From the NCBI GenBank assembly GCA_039817825.1, contig JBCBVA010000001.1:1-64000 (forward strand): a stretch of 64,000 nucleotides of DNA. Reading direction: 5' to 3'. Below, piece by piece: positions 17,341-26,118 of this stretch. Each line of letters begins with the position of its first letter. The stretch's first letter is position 1. Source of the DNA: PCC-7336 sp039817825. Lineage in GTDB: Bacteria > Cyanobacteriota > Cyanobacteriia > Thermostichales > PCC-7336. The notes under the pieces were generated by a model that searched no databases, was not told where the DNA came from, and saw only the letters and a list, made by a program, of their open reading frames with translations. The translations under genes were made by a program, and so were the position numbers.

Positions 17341-18564
17341 GTGCTATACCCATTTGCGATGTGGGGAGCGAGCCGAGCGGTCATGTGTCTGATCATGCTT
17401 GTCCTCGTACCTGCTCTATCCGCTGCCGACAGCCAAATCACGTTCGGATGGGATGTATTTTTTGCGTGGGATGCGGCCCACTATTTCAAGATTGTGACGG
17501 AAGGCTATGCAAGCGCTGACGGCGGTTTGAGTCCTCAAGTGGCCTTCTTTCCCCTATTCCCAGGCATCGTCAAAGCAATTGCTAGTGTCGGTATCCCTGT
17601 TATCCCTGCTGGAGTGCTGGTCAACAGTTGGGCGTTTCTCGGCGCTGTCCTCTGTCTGTATCGCTGGGTGTCAGAGCGTTACAGCGTCACGGTTGCCCGT
17701 TGGGTCACGGCTGTATTGGTCTGGTGTCCCTTCTCAATCTTCGGCCTGGTGTTCTACACCGAAGGAATATTTCTGTTGTTCAGCATTGCTGCGCTTGCAG
17801 CGTTCGATCGCCAGCAGTACGTACAAGCGGCGATCTGGGGGGCCTGTTCAACTCTGACGCGGATTGTCGGGATGGCACTAATCCCCGCATTCTTAATTGT
17901 CGCTTGGCGAGAGCGACGCTCTCCTCAGGCGTATGTGGTCGGGCTCTCGGTTGGTGTCGGGTTATTGGCTTATATGAGCTACTGCTGGGTCACCTTCTCC
18001 GATCCGCTGGCATTCATTTCTGTTCAGCACCAGTTTTGGGAGAGAAGTCGAGGTTTCAACCTAAGCGATTGGTTGATGTTAGTTCAGCAGGTGGCAGTGG
18101 GGCCTGTAAATTCGGCGCGGGGCCTGTTTGCCGATCCGTGGTATCCGGTTGGAATGGCTGCGATCGTAACGATCGCGGCGGTGCTGTGGCGCAAGCGTAA
18201 AGCAATGGGTGACGTGCGGGCCGGTAGCTGTTTGTTTGTGCTGTTTGTGGTGGCTTGGTTAATTGCTGGCGATCCGTTCGTCAATCTCTTAACAATCTGG
18301 GGCGGGATCGCGGTGTTATGGCTGTCACGGAGATCGCTCGGTTTACTGTTGGGAACTTATGCCGCTTTTAGTGTGGCGATTATTTTGGCGTCGGGAGCGG
18401 TGACATCAGCTGAGCGATACATCTATGCCATTGTTCCAGTAGCGATCGCTCTAGGGGAGTGGTTGAGTCGCCATCGCCGCTGGGGGTATGCCGTGTTTAG
18501 CTTTTTTAGTATTCTGCTGGTCACGTTCTCCATTCGGTTTGCTCAAAATCAATGGGTGGCCTAG
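17341..18564 (+). CDS. PIG-V-like mannosyltransferase family membrane protein
   Basis: This 407-residue protein has about nine transmembrane segments. After the first helix comes WDVFFAWDAAHYFKIVTEGY, in which WDAAHY matches the WD-xx-HY luminal motif of the PIG-V/GT-C glycosyltransferases. It is followed by FFPLFPGIVKAI, another block of that family. It probably moves a sugar from a polyprenyl carrier on the outer face of the membrane. Donor and acceptor are unknown. GTG at 17341 is used as the start. ATG at 17359 is possible. Confidence 0.75.
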   Translation: MLYPFAMWGASRAVMCLIMLVLVPALSAADSQITFGWDVFFAWDAAHYFKIVTEGYASADGGLSPQVAFFPLFPGIVKAIASVGIPVIPAGVLVNSWAFLGAVLCLYRWVSERYSVTVARWVTAVLVWCPFSIFGLVFYTEGIFLLFSIAALAAFDRQQYVQAAIWGACSTLTRIVGMALIPAFLIVAWRERRSPQAYVVGLSVGVGLLAYMSYCWVTFSDPLAFISVQHQFWERSRGFNLSDWLMLVQQVAVGPVNSARGLFADPWYPVGMAAIVTIAAVLWRKRKAMGDVRAGSCLFVLFVVAWLIAGDPFVNLLTIWGGIAVLWLSRRSLGLLLGTYAAFSVAIILASGAVTSAERYIYAIVPVAIALGEWLSRHRRWGYAVFSFFSILLVTFSIRFAQNQWVA

Positions 18565-18617
18565 GTGTAGGTCGGGTTTTGGCACAGGGGATTCGACCTG
18601 GTGAGTTTGAGTTTGAG

Positions 18618-21600
18618 TTAGCTAATGACTCCCTCTAGCTCTGCATCAGTGACGTCGTACAGATCTCGCAATTGTTCCAGGCGTTCGTCACTAGGAGACC
18701 AGAACCCGCGTCCGTGGGCTTCTAGCATGCGACCAACGATATTGCGGAATGCCTCGGGGTTGGCATCTCGGAGTTTGTCGGCCATGTCGCGATCGAAGGC
18801 GTAGGTGTCGGCAGCTTGGTCGTACACCCAGTTCTCTTTAAAATCAGTGGTTCCAGCCCAGCCCATGAGCGCGGTCATCCGCTGCGAAATTTCGTAGGCA
18901 CCGCCGGAGCCTTGCTCGGACATGGCATCCGCCCATTTGGGATTGAGCAATTTAGTGCGATATTCCATGCGCAACACTTCATCCAAGTCGCGGGGGATGG
19001 AATTGTTGGCAAAACTTTCTACAAAGCTAGCTGTTACCTTTTTGCCCTGCTTCAGCTCCGCTGCTTTCTTCAGTCCACCTGTATTGGCGTAATACTCCTG
19101 AATATCAGTGAGGCCGTATTCTACCGAGTCGATTTGCTGCACGACGCGACCGGTGCTGGAGAGTAACGTATTGAGCACTTCCGGTCGCGCTTGCCCTTTA
19201 TCGCCGCGTCCGTAGCTGAAGGAATTGCGACCCTTCCAGGTATCCGCCAGCTCTTCCCCTGACTCCCAATTGGAATCGACAACGCGATCGTTCACTAAAG
19301 AGCCAAAGTCTCCAGCAGGATTGGAGAACAGACGGGCGGAGGAATTCTCTACACCTTGTGCTTTCAGGGTCTGTGCATGTTTGCGAATAAAGTTGCGATC
19401 GGTGGGCTCGTCGGCTTCTGCTGCTCGCACAAATAGATCGTCCAGTAGCTCGATGATATTGATGAAGCTATCGCGGAAGATGCCGGACAAGTTGCCCAAC
19501 ACATCAATGCGAGGATGGTCCAACTCATCTAACGGCTTAAGACCGTATCGCACAATCCTGCCGGTTCCTTCCTTAATCGGCTCTGCCCCCACTAGCTCCA
19601 GAAGAATACCAATGGATTCCCCTTTGGTTTTGATGGCATCGAGTCCCCACAGCATGACCGCCACGGTTTCGGGATAGGTGTCGTTGTCGTCTAGGTGCTG
19701 AGCCAGAATCTGCTTGGCGATCGCCTTCCCGCGTTCAAACGCCGCAGGTGACGGCATCCGGTAGGGATCGAGAGCATGGACGTTGCGACCGGTGGGCAGC
19801 ACCCCCGGCCCATCTCGCAGCAAATCGCCACCGGGAGCAGGGGGAATGTATTCGCCATTCAGCCCCCGCAATAGATTGGTCATTTCGTCGGTGGTTTGGG
19901 CCAGACGATTGCGGATTTCAACCGCTTCATCCAATAGCGGAGTCGAGAGGTGCTCGCGAGCATCCATCCCGTGTTCTCGCTGCAATTCCTCTAGATAAAG
20001 AGATTCAACGGTCGAGCGATCGCTACCATTCGCAATCGCATCTAGAACTGCTTCCGGCAGGCGATCGTCGAAGTATGCATGCAAGTAGCTCGCCAATTGC
20101 TCGGAGTCAGGTGCATTGCCCAAGATGTGAAGACCGGAGGAGAACAGGCGATTTTCCAATACCTGCAGGTACTCGTGCAGGGTTAACAGATAAGCATCAA
20201 AGGCGTCGTTGCCGAACAGATTCACGTGTTCGTACGAGAAATCCATGCCCATTGTTTTCAGCTCTGGCATGGGACAGTCGGCGTACAATCCCGAGTCAGA
20301 AATTTTGGTGCAGATGGCTTCTTTGAGAGGGAAATTCTTTTCAGGAGCTTCGCGATATTCGGCAATCAGATCCCGTAAGGCCATCAGCTCTTTATACAGT
20401 CCAGCCCGACCGTAGGGGGGAACGTTATGGGAGATCAGGACCCCGTAGCCGCGACGCTTGGCAAGAATGGACTCCGAGGGATTGTTGGCGGCGTAGATAT
20501 ATAGGTTCGGCAAATTGCCTAGCAGAATATCGCTCCAGGAATAGCCCGTATTCCCGAGCGGAGCACCGGGTAGCCACTCCACCGTGCCGTGCATGCCGAA
20601 GTGAACCACGGCATCCGCTTGAAAGTCCTCTTGCAACCACTTGTAGAAGGCGGCGTATTGCGGGTGTGGCGTCATATCCCGCTCGAACATCAGCCGCATC
20701 GGATCGCCCGAAATCCCCAAAGGAGGCTGCACACCAATCCAGACATTACCCAACTGCACGCCACCGAGTAAAAAGCGATCGCCCACCGTGCGAATCCCGC
20801 TACCGGTCAACGAGTTCCACTGCTTCTCGATTCGTCGACGCTGAATGGTGTTCAACCAGCCATCCAATTCTTTCACCGATACGGTGGTGATGGGTTCGTC
20901 CTCCGGCTTGCCGTGCTGGGGCAGTTGCCCCACGAACAGCTCGTCTGCCTCGCGCACGCGATCGATCAGTGCTTCACCATCCTCCGGCAGCTCGCCCACG
21001 TCGTAACCCTCTGCTTTCAGCCGCTGCAGAAAGGCCAACAGCGATTGAGGGACATTGAGCAGGGCAGCGGTGCCGGTGGCTCCGTAGCCGGGGGGGAAGC
21101 CGTAGAGGATGACAGCCAATTTGCGATCGCTCTCTTGCTTGCGGCGCAACCCAATCCAGCGATTGACGCGACTGGTAAGTCGCTTAACGCGATCGGGAAC
21201 CAAATAAATGTCGTCGCCCACCAAGCCCCCCAGCGGAATCGGATCGATCGCCCCATCCAATTCCGGCAGCGAATACAGAACCACTGACTGTAAGCCGCCA
21301 ATCCCCTGGCGAGTCCACGAATGAATGTCTTGAATAAGCAGCGGTGCGGATACGAAGTAGGGGACATTTTTGGCACTGAGAATACGTTTAGCCACTTCCA
21401 CCTGGCGACCGGCTTCCATCGAACCAGCGGGGCCACCCACTAGGGGAAAGCCGATGGTGGACACGATCGCATCGACAACCGCCGCATCGGGCTTGAGGGA
21501 CAAAGTTTTGACGGTACCGGCTTGCCGCTGTTTGGTTTCGTAAGCGGTGGTCATCCAGTCACGAACCGCCACATGCCCTTCAACTCCGTTGATGAAGATA

Positions 21601-22433
21601 GGCAGGGGAATCAGGTTGGCAGTCTGGAAGGCGCGGATCAGTTGAGGGATGTAGGGCTGGTGGGTGATGACGTGTTTGCGGTAGAGCAGAATGCCGACAA
21701 CGGGAGCATCCTTCATCTCTGGGAATGTCTGGCGATGCCACTCTAGATAGGCTTTTGGGGATTCGAAGTAGCCGCTGTAGTCGGGGTGAAGCAGTCCTAG
21801 ATTGGGGGTTTCGACAGGAGGGGCGATCGCTCCCACTTCTACGTCTAAATAGTTCTCGGCCAAGTATTGAAACAGCGAGACGACGTTTTCGGTACCGCCA
21901 GCGTTCCAGTAGCCGTAAATGGTCAACCAGTTGCGCAGGTCGCGCACTTTGCGACCGGGGACGTATTTCAGCAGCTTGGGGCCAACTTTCAAAAAGCTGA
22001 GGTAGCCTGCCAGCTTGTCTTCTTCGCGGCTGTTGCCAAATTTGCTGAGGATAAATTTGACGGGCTTGGGCATCCCCTTGGGTTTCTCCCCGATCGCGAA
22101 TTTCCCCAGTTGAGTCAGGGACATCAGCTCAAGGGCAGATTCGAAGACCAGGCGAATGGGAATTGGACTGACTCGCTCTCGCAGCCACAGCACTTGGTCA
22201 TAGTCGAATAGCAGGCTGCCGAAGAAAGCGCTGGCACCGTCTAACTTAGAGGCGACTAGATCGGGATTGCTGGTGATGTCGCGATCGCTGAAGGCGCACA
22301 CTTCCAAATCGGGGCACAGCTCCTGCACTTGCTCTGCCGCCTGCCGGTAGAGGTTGGCGTTGAAGGATTCGAATCCGGCAATGAGGACAATGCGCTGGGA
22401 CATGGATGCAAATGGTGAGGAGACCACCTTCAT
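18618..22433 (-). CDS. chlH: Magnesium chelatase H subunit family protein (ChlH/BchH, possibly the shorter paralogue)
   Basis: This very large protein of about 1270 residues belongs to the porphyrin-binding ChlH/CobN family. In chlorophyll synthesis ChlH binds protoporphyrin IX while ChlI and ChlD drive Mg insertion. Visible are VVHFGMHGTVEWLPG, the central HGTxEW/LPG motif, NLPNLYIYAANNPSESILAKRRG, and the C-terminal GSGGAYEISQRMTALMGWAGTTDFKENWVYDQAA. All are chelatase H blocks. The N-terminus (SQRIVLIAGFESFN) is short compared with the ChlH form I remember, so this may be the second cyanobacterial paralogue. ATGs at 22433 and 22403 are both plausible. A longer frame to 22535 is not. Confidence 0.88.
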   Translation of the reverse strand: MKVVSSPFASMSQRIVLIAGFESFNANLYRQAAEQVQELCPDLEVCAFSDRDITSNPDLVASKLDGASAFFGSLLFDYDQVLWLRERVSPIPIRLVFESALELMSLTQLGKFAIGEKPKGMPKPVKFILSKFGNSREEDKLAGYLSFLKVGPKLLKYVPGRKVRDLRNWLTIYGYWNAGGTENVVSLFQYLAENYLDVEVGAIAPPVETPNLGLLHPDYSGYFESPKAYLEWHRQTFPEMKDAPVVGILLYRKHVITHQPYIPQLIRAFQTANLIPLPIFINGVEGHVAVRDWMTTAYETKQRQAGTVKTLSLKPDAAVVDAIVSTIGFPLVGGPAGSMEAGRQVEVAKRILSAKNVPYFVSAPLLIQDIHSWTRQGIGGLQSVVLYSLPELDGAIDPIPLGGLVGDDIYLVPDRVKRLTSRVNRWIGLRRKQESDRKLAVILYGFPPGYGATGTAALLNVPQSLLAFLQRLKAEGYDVGELPEDGEALIDRVREADELFVGQLPQHGKPEDEPITTVSVKELDGWLNTIQRRRIEKQWNSLTGSGIRTVGDRFLLGGVQLGNVWIGVQPPLGISGDPMRLMFERDMTPHPQYAAFYKWLQEDFQADAVVHFGMHGTVEWLPGAPLGNTGYSWSDILLGNLPNLYIYAANNPSESILAKRRGYGVLISHNVPPYGRAGLYKELMALRDLIAEYREAPEKNFPLKEAICTKISDSGLYADCPMPELKTMGMDFSYEHVNLFGNDAFDAYLLTLHEYLQVLENRLFSSGLHILGNAPDSEQLASYLHAYFDDRLPEAVLDAIANGSDRSTVESLYLEELQREHGMDAREHLSTPLLDEAVEIRNRLAQTTDEMTNLLRGLNGEYIPPAPGGDLLRDGPGVLPTGRNVHALDPYRMPSPAAFERGKAIAKQILAQHLDDNDTYPETVAVMLWGLDAIKTKGESIGILLELVGAEPIKEGTGRIVRYGLKPLDELDHPRIDVLGNLSGIFRDSFINIIELLDDLFVRAAEADEPTDRNFIRKHAQTLKAQGVENSSARLFSNPAGDFGSLVNDRVVDSNWESGEELADTWKGRNSFSYGRGDKGQARPEVLNTLLSSTGRVVQQIDSVEYGLTDIQEYYANTGGLKKAAELKQGKKVTASFVESFANNSIPRDLDEVLRMEYRTKLLNPKWADAMSEQGSGGAYEISQRMTALMGWAGTTDFKENWVYDQAADTYAFDRDMADKLRDANPEAFRNIVGRMLEAHGRGFWSPSDERLEQLRDLYDVTDAELEGVIS

Positions 22434-22553
22434 CCTAATGAACTTGGACTGTCCTGCTGGGGATCGCTCCCGACATTGTGAACTATGGCACTCAGATTGA
22501 TGTACGGCTATTTGCCGGATAGAATCAAAACACACTACCTAGTACAACAGGCA

Positions 22554-22838
22554 ATGGCATCTTCCCCCAAGCAAATGGCTCGACTAGAAGCTCGGGTCGA
22601 TCCCGAAATTAAGGCTCGGTTGCAATTAGCGGCAGATTTGCAGGGATGCACGCTGACTGATTTTGTTGTAGCGAGTACGCATGAGGCAGCACTAAGAATC
22701 ATCGAGCGACATAGTTCAATCGTCCTCGACCGACAAGATAGCGAAGCTTTTGTAGACTCATTGCTCAATCCTCCGCAACCAAATCAAGCCTTAATAGCGG
22801 CTGCAACGGCATACAAGCAATCTGTGTCCTCTCGATGA
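22554..22838 (+). CDS. DUF1778 antitoxin (TacA-like, ribbon-helix-helix)
   Basis: The 94-residue protein begins MASSPKQMARLEARVDPEIKARL and continues AADLQGCTLTDFVVASTHEAALRII, the DUF1778 pattern of an N-terminal ribbon-helix-helix. The C-terminal half (residues about 55-94) would wrap the toxin. Such antitoxins bind and repress their own promoter as a complex with the toxin. The ATG at 22554 is preferred over the frame start at 22485, since the RHH strand begins right after it. The GNAT toxin gene follows after 13 bases. Confidence 0.85.
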   Translation: MASSPKQMARLEARVDPEIKARLQLAADLQGCTLTDFVVASTHEAALRIIERHSSIVLDRQDSEAFVDSLLNPPQPNQALIAAATAYKQSVSSR

Positions 22839-22851
22839 CCACCTCTTCTAG

Positions 22852-23370
22852 ATGACTTTTATTGTTGAGTCCTTTGATAAGCGAATTCATTTGCGGGATT
22901 CGTTTGATTGCGGTAACGACGCGCTCAATTCCTATATTCAACGACAGGCTTCGCAGGATTTGAAGCGAAAAATTGCTGCCTTGTTTGTTATGACCGCTGA
23001 GTCGAACTCAGAAGTCATCGCTTACTACACACTCTCGATGTTTTCTGCAGGATTGACCGACTTGCAGCCTGCTCTTGCCAAACGTCTACCTCGATATCCC
23101 AAACTCCCCGCCACATTGCTCGGACGGCTAGCAGTCGATCGCCAGCACAAAGGACGCGGCCTGGGGGGATATCTGCTGGTGGATGCTCTGAAGCGAGCAC
23201 TGGATGTTAGCTCACAGGTAGGAACGCTGGCTGTCGTTGCTGAAGCGATCGATGAGAATGCTGTGACGTTCTATCGCAAATACGGATTTGAGTCGTTCCA
23301 GAGCAATCCACAGAAGCTGTATTTATCAATGAAATCGATTCAAGCTTTGCGGCAAAAAGTTGATTTTTGA
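22852..23370 (+). CDS. GNAT-family toxin (TacT/AtaT-like acetyltransferase)
   Basis: The 172-residue protein opens with VESFDKRIHLRDSFDCGNDALNSYIQRQASQD, typical of GNAT toxins that acetylate the amino group of charged tRNAs. The acetyl-CoA loop is LGRLAVDRQHKGRGLGGYLL, with the pyrophosphate-binding QHKGRGLG near residue 99, and the usual tyrosine lies in FYRKYGFE near residue 142. Key residues appear intact, so the toxin may be active. With the preceding DUF1778 gene it makes a complete type II toxin-antitoxin pair. Confidence 0.87.
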   Translation: MTFIVESFDKRIHLRDSFDCGNDALNSYIQRQASQDLKRKIAALFVMTAESNSEVIAYYTLSMFSAGLTDLQPALAKRLPRYPKLPATLLGRLAVDRQHKGRGLGGYLLVDALKRALDVSSQVGTLAVVAEAIDENAVTFYRKYGFESFQSNPQKLYLSMKSIQALRQKVDF

Positions 23371-23426
23371 TCGGGTTGCACTATCCAAAACTCTTCAGCG
23401 CGACATGTTCGATTTGAATGCCATCG

Positions 23427-24299
23427 TCAAGAGAGAATCTGCGAGAGTTCTTCTCTCAAAGACAGTGGCTGATATCCCAAAGTAAACGCCTTTCTGCTAT
23501 CCATCGAGACATCGGGTGCTCGTGGTGCTGCCATCTCAATATCTGACTGTTTCCCTGGCTTAATATTCTCTGTTGATAACTGCAAAATATCGGCCACCAG
23601 CAACCCAAATTCATAGCGAGAGATCCGTTCTTTGCCACCCAGATTCAAAACTCCATGCACTCGTTTCTCGATCGCCAACACCAACCCCTGAGACGCCGCC
23701 CTTGCACTCACAGGAGTACGAAATTCATCCACAAATAAATTTATCTCCTTTCCCTCCTTCAGATTCTTGACCACGCCCTGAAGAAAAGTAGGAGATACAG
23801 GAGAGGGAAGCCCAAACATAGTCGGCATCCTGCAGAGCGAGATCGCCGGATTCACCTCTAACATTTGTTGCTCGGCGATCGCCTTTTGCTCCCCATACAC
23901 ATTAATCGGGCAAATCGGATCGTCTTCCGTATACGGAGCATTCTGTCCATCGAACACTAAATCAGTAGAAGTAAACGCCAGTGGAATCTTGCGATCGCCA
24001 CACAACCGAGCCATGTTTACCGAAGCTGTAACGTTAATGGCAAAAGACTCATCTGGATTCGCTTGGCAAAAGTTTGGTTTCGAGGCTGCAGCAGTATGAA
24101 TCACAGCATCGGGAGCAACTTCGTTGAAGAGCGCTTGCAAGGCATCAAAGTCTGTCAGATCGCATTTGAACAGGCTCGCCCCAGTTATTTTCACCTCGTG
24201 ACTACAATACGTTCCGTATACCGACCAATCTGCTTGAGAAAACTGACAGAGGTTCCAGCCTAAAAAGCCACTCGCCCCTGTAACTAGCAATCGTTTCAT
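23427..24299 (-). CDS. Sugar-nucleotide reductase, RmlD-like SDR
   Basis: This 290-residue extended short-chain dehydrogenase has the NAD(P) site TGASGFLGWN at residues 6-15. The FTSTDLVFDG segment and the active-site Y in INVYGEQKAIAEQ (YxxxK) follow. The order and length resemble dTDP-4-dehydrorhamnose reductases, which make dTDP-rhamnose for surface polysaccharides. No other rml gene is nearby, so the exact substrate is open. The ATG at 24299 (MKRLLVTG) follows GGTGG and is preferred to 24314. Confidence 0.8.
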   Translation of the reverse strand: MKRLLVTGASGFLGWNLCQFSQADWSVYGTYCSHEVKITGASLFKCDLTDFDALQALFNEVAPDAVIHTAAASKPNFCQANPDESFAINVTASVNMARLCGDRKIPLAFTSTDLVFDGQNAPYTEDDPICPINVYGEQKAIAEQQMLEVNPAISLCRMPTMFGLPSPVSPTFLQGVVKNLKEGKEINLFVDEFRTPVSARAASQGLVLAIEKRVHGVLNLGGKERISRYEFGLLVADILQLSTENIKPGKQSDIEMAAPRAPDVSMDSRKAFTLGYQPLSLREELSQILS

Positions 24300-24443
24300 C
24301 CACCTGCCATCCAAGACATTTGCATTTGGCAGTCACTAGCACTTACCTCCATCGATTGGATGAGATAGAGTCATCCCACCATTCTCTCCACCAACGGAAC
24401 TAGCCACGATCGACTATCTGCCCAACAGTCAGCGACTCTATAT

Positions 24444-24671
24444 CTACTTACGATTGCTCAGCATCGCAAATCCAACTGCCAAGCTAAAACCACCAATAAA
24501 CAACCAAATATTAATCGCGCTCTCCATACCGGAAAAATTGAGTGCAGCCAAGCTGAGCGAAATCAGCCCCCAAACGATCAGAACGATCGAGAGAACAACA
24601 ACAGCATTGGGTTTCAAGCCATTGTCAGATGAGTCAAATTGCTGTTCGACAGGTGTCAGCTGATTGTTCAT
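24444..24671 (-). CDS. Small membrane protein
   Basis: The 75-residue protein starts at the ATG at 24671 (MNNQLTPVEQQFDSSDNG) and has two hydrophobic stretches, about residues 26-47 (VVVLSIVLIVWGLISLSLAA) and 52-71 (INIWLFIGGFSLAVGFAM). It follows the 24688-25113 gene after 16 bases on the same strand, so the two form an operon. No family is recognised. The longer frame to 24734 would overlap the preceding gene and is less likely. Confidence 0.55.
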   Translation of the reverse strand: MNNQLTPVEQQFDSSDNGLKPNAVVVLSIVLIVWGLISLSLAALNFSGMESAINIWLFIGGFSLAVGFAMLSNRK

Positions 24672-24687
24672 AACCTTGACCTCACAA

Positions 24688-25113
24688 TTAGCTAAATTCC
24701 GATAAATCAATGGTCGAACCGCAAATTGTCCCAATCCCCAGCCCTAAGAGCAGATACCCAATCTGAGCATCACCACCTCTCAACAGAAACGCCCCCAAAC
24801 CAATCACCGCAAAGCTAAAGGCATACTTCAAATACAGTTCGACAGTACTGCGCAGGCGCTTCCCTTTCTCAATCCGCTCGTTGAGTCGCTGCACGTGCAA
24901 CTCTTGCTGAGCACGATCGAGCACATCAAACACTTTCGAAACAATATTCAGCTCGTCTTCCGCTTCAACCACAGCCAGACGATCGGCCACCTGCATGCAG
25001 GCCCGTTCCAACGGTGTTTCAGCGATCGCAGCCGTCCTCGGTCTGACCAACCGTTCGGCCCGCGACACGCTCTTTCTAGGGTGTTTGTGGACCGTATCCG
25101 ATGGTGATGTCAT
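24688..25113 (-). CDS. Hypothetical membrane protein with coiled-coil region
   Basis: This is a 141-residue protein. A basic N-terminus is followed by a helical, charged stretch (about residues 45-90, LDRAQQELHVQRLNERIEKGKRL) likely to be coiled coil. Two hydrophobic helices follow near the end (YAFSFAVIGLGAFLLRGG, IGYLLLGLGIGTICGS). It is the first gene of a two-gene unit with the 75-residue membrane protein. I recognise no family and do not assign a function. Confidence 0.5.
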   Translation of the reverse strand: MTSPSDTVHKHPRKSVSRAERLVRPRTAAIAETPLERACMQVADRLAVVEAEDELNIVSKVFDVLDRAQQELHVQRLNERIEKGKRLRSTVELYLKYAFSFAVIGLGAFLLRGGDAQIGYLLLGLGIGTICGSTIDLSEFS

Positions 25114-25417
25114 ATCCGTTCCTGCCAGCCCAATTCAAAGTGTCGAGCCCTAAACGAAGTGCATTCTAAGCTCTCTTCTTACATTGTAGAAAGCTCATGA
25201 GAGCGATCGAGCCCTGTCAAACATTCGTCACGCTCTACGTTTTCAAGCCCTACGATCTGTGCAAATCGCAACAGAGTACAAGATGTTATGTTGCTTGGAC
25301 TTTAATTTGTCGCAAAAGTCAGCTATTTTAAATTTGCGAGTGACATCTTGATAGTCAAAAGAGCGATATATTCGTTAAAATCTATACATGTTCTGAACGA
25401 AGTTACCGGGAGGAACT
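25114..25417. other. Gene-free divergent region
   Basis: About 300 AT-richer bases separate the divergent small membrane operon and the NTF2-like gene. Ribosome-site sequence GGGAGGAACT immediately precedes the ATG at 25418. Nothing else identifiable was seen. Confidence 0.4.
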
Positions 25418-25777
25418 ATGCTGAGCGAGGCACTGGTTCGTAAACTTGCAGAACATTGGGTTCAAGCTTGGAATTCTCACGATCTCGACGAGATCATGTC
25501 TCACTATGATGAGGATGTTGTACTTCTCTCTCCAATTGCTGTAACAATCCTGGGGGATCCATCGGGCACAGTCAGAGGAAAGAGTGCAGTGCGGTCTTAT
25601 TTTGAAAAAGGACTATCCACTTATCCCAATCTCGAATTCCAGCTTATTGAAATCATGTGGGGCATTTCCAGTATTGTGCTTCATTATATGAATCAAAATG
25701 GCATAAAAGCAGGAGAATATATGGAGATAAACTCTGATGGTCACATTACAAAAGTTGTAGCGAATTACAACTCGTAA
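25418..25777 (+). CDS. NTF2-like / SnoaL-like domain protein
   Basis: This is a 119-residue single-domain protein. The opening helix AEHWVQAWNSHDLDEIMSHYDEDVVLLSP, then GTVRGKSAVRSYFEKGLSTYPNLEF and the strand pattern ending GEYMEINSDGHITKV, match the cone-shaped NTF2 fold of polyketide-cyclase-like or ketosteroid-isomerase-like proteins. These may be enzymes or ligand binders, and no catalytic set can be asserted. A strong GGAGG precedes the ATG by about 6 bases. It stands alone. Confidence 0.8.
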   Translation: MLSEALVRKLAEHWVQAWNSHDLDEIMSHYDEDVVLLSPIAVTILGDPSGTVRGKSAVRSYFEKGLSTYPNLEFQLIEIMWGISSIVLHYMNQNGIKAGEYMEINSDGHITKVVANYNS

Positions 25778-26118
25778 AGTCTCCATCGATCGAACTTCCC
25801 ACTTTCTGTACCAACAACCACTACGTATCAGCAAGTCAATGCGATTCAGAACCAGCTCTGGGTCGCTGACTAAATGTAGCTAAGCTGGGTAGCGAAGCCA
25901 ACTTGCCGCACTGCAGCCAAATACACGATGCTGCCATTGGCTCCTCAATTTGATTAAAAAACAGCTCGGGTCCAAGCCGTCCTGAAACAGGCGCAAACGA
26001 TAACAGCGATCTGCAGCAGCATTAGAATCTGCGATTATCGACATGATTTCGCAACACTACAGACAGACTCAGGCAGTTGAGCTTGAATCGATACAGTAAC
26101 CGTCCCTCCGTTGGCTAC
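25778..26118. other. Intergenic leader before the REC-GGDEF-EAL gene
   Basis: About 340 bases without a gene if the ATG at 26119 is the true start. No terminator-like hairpin, tRNA or repeat could be made out. The alternative TTG start of the next gene lies at 26077. Confidence 0.35.
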
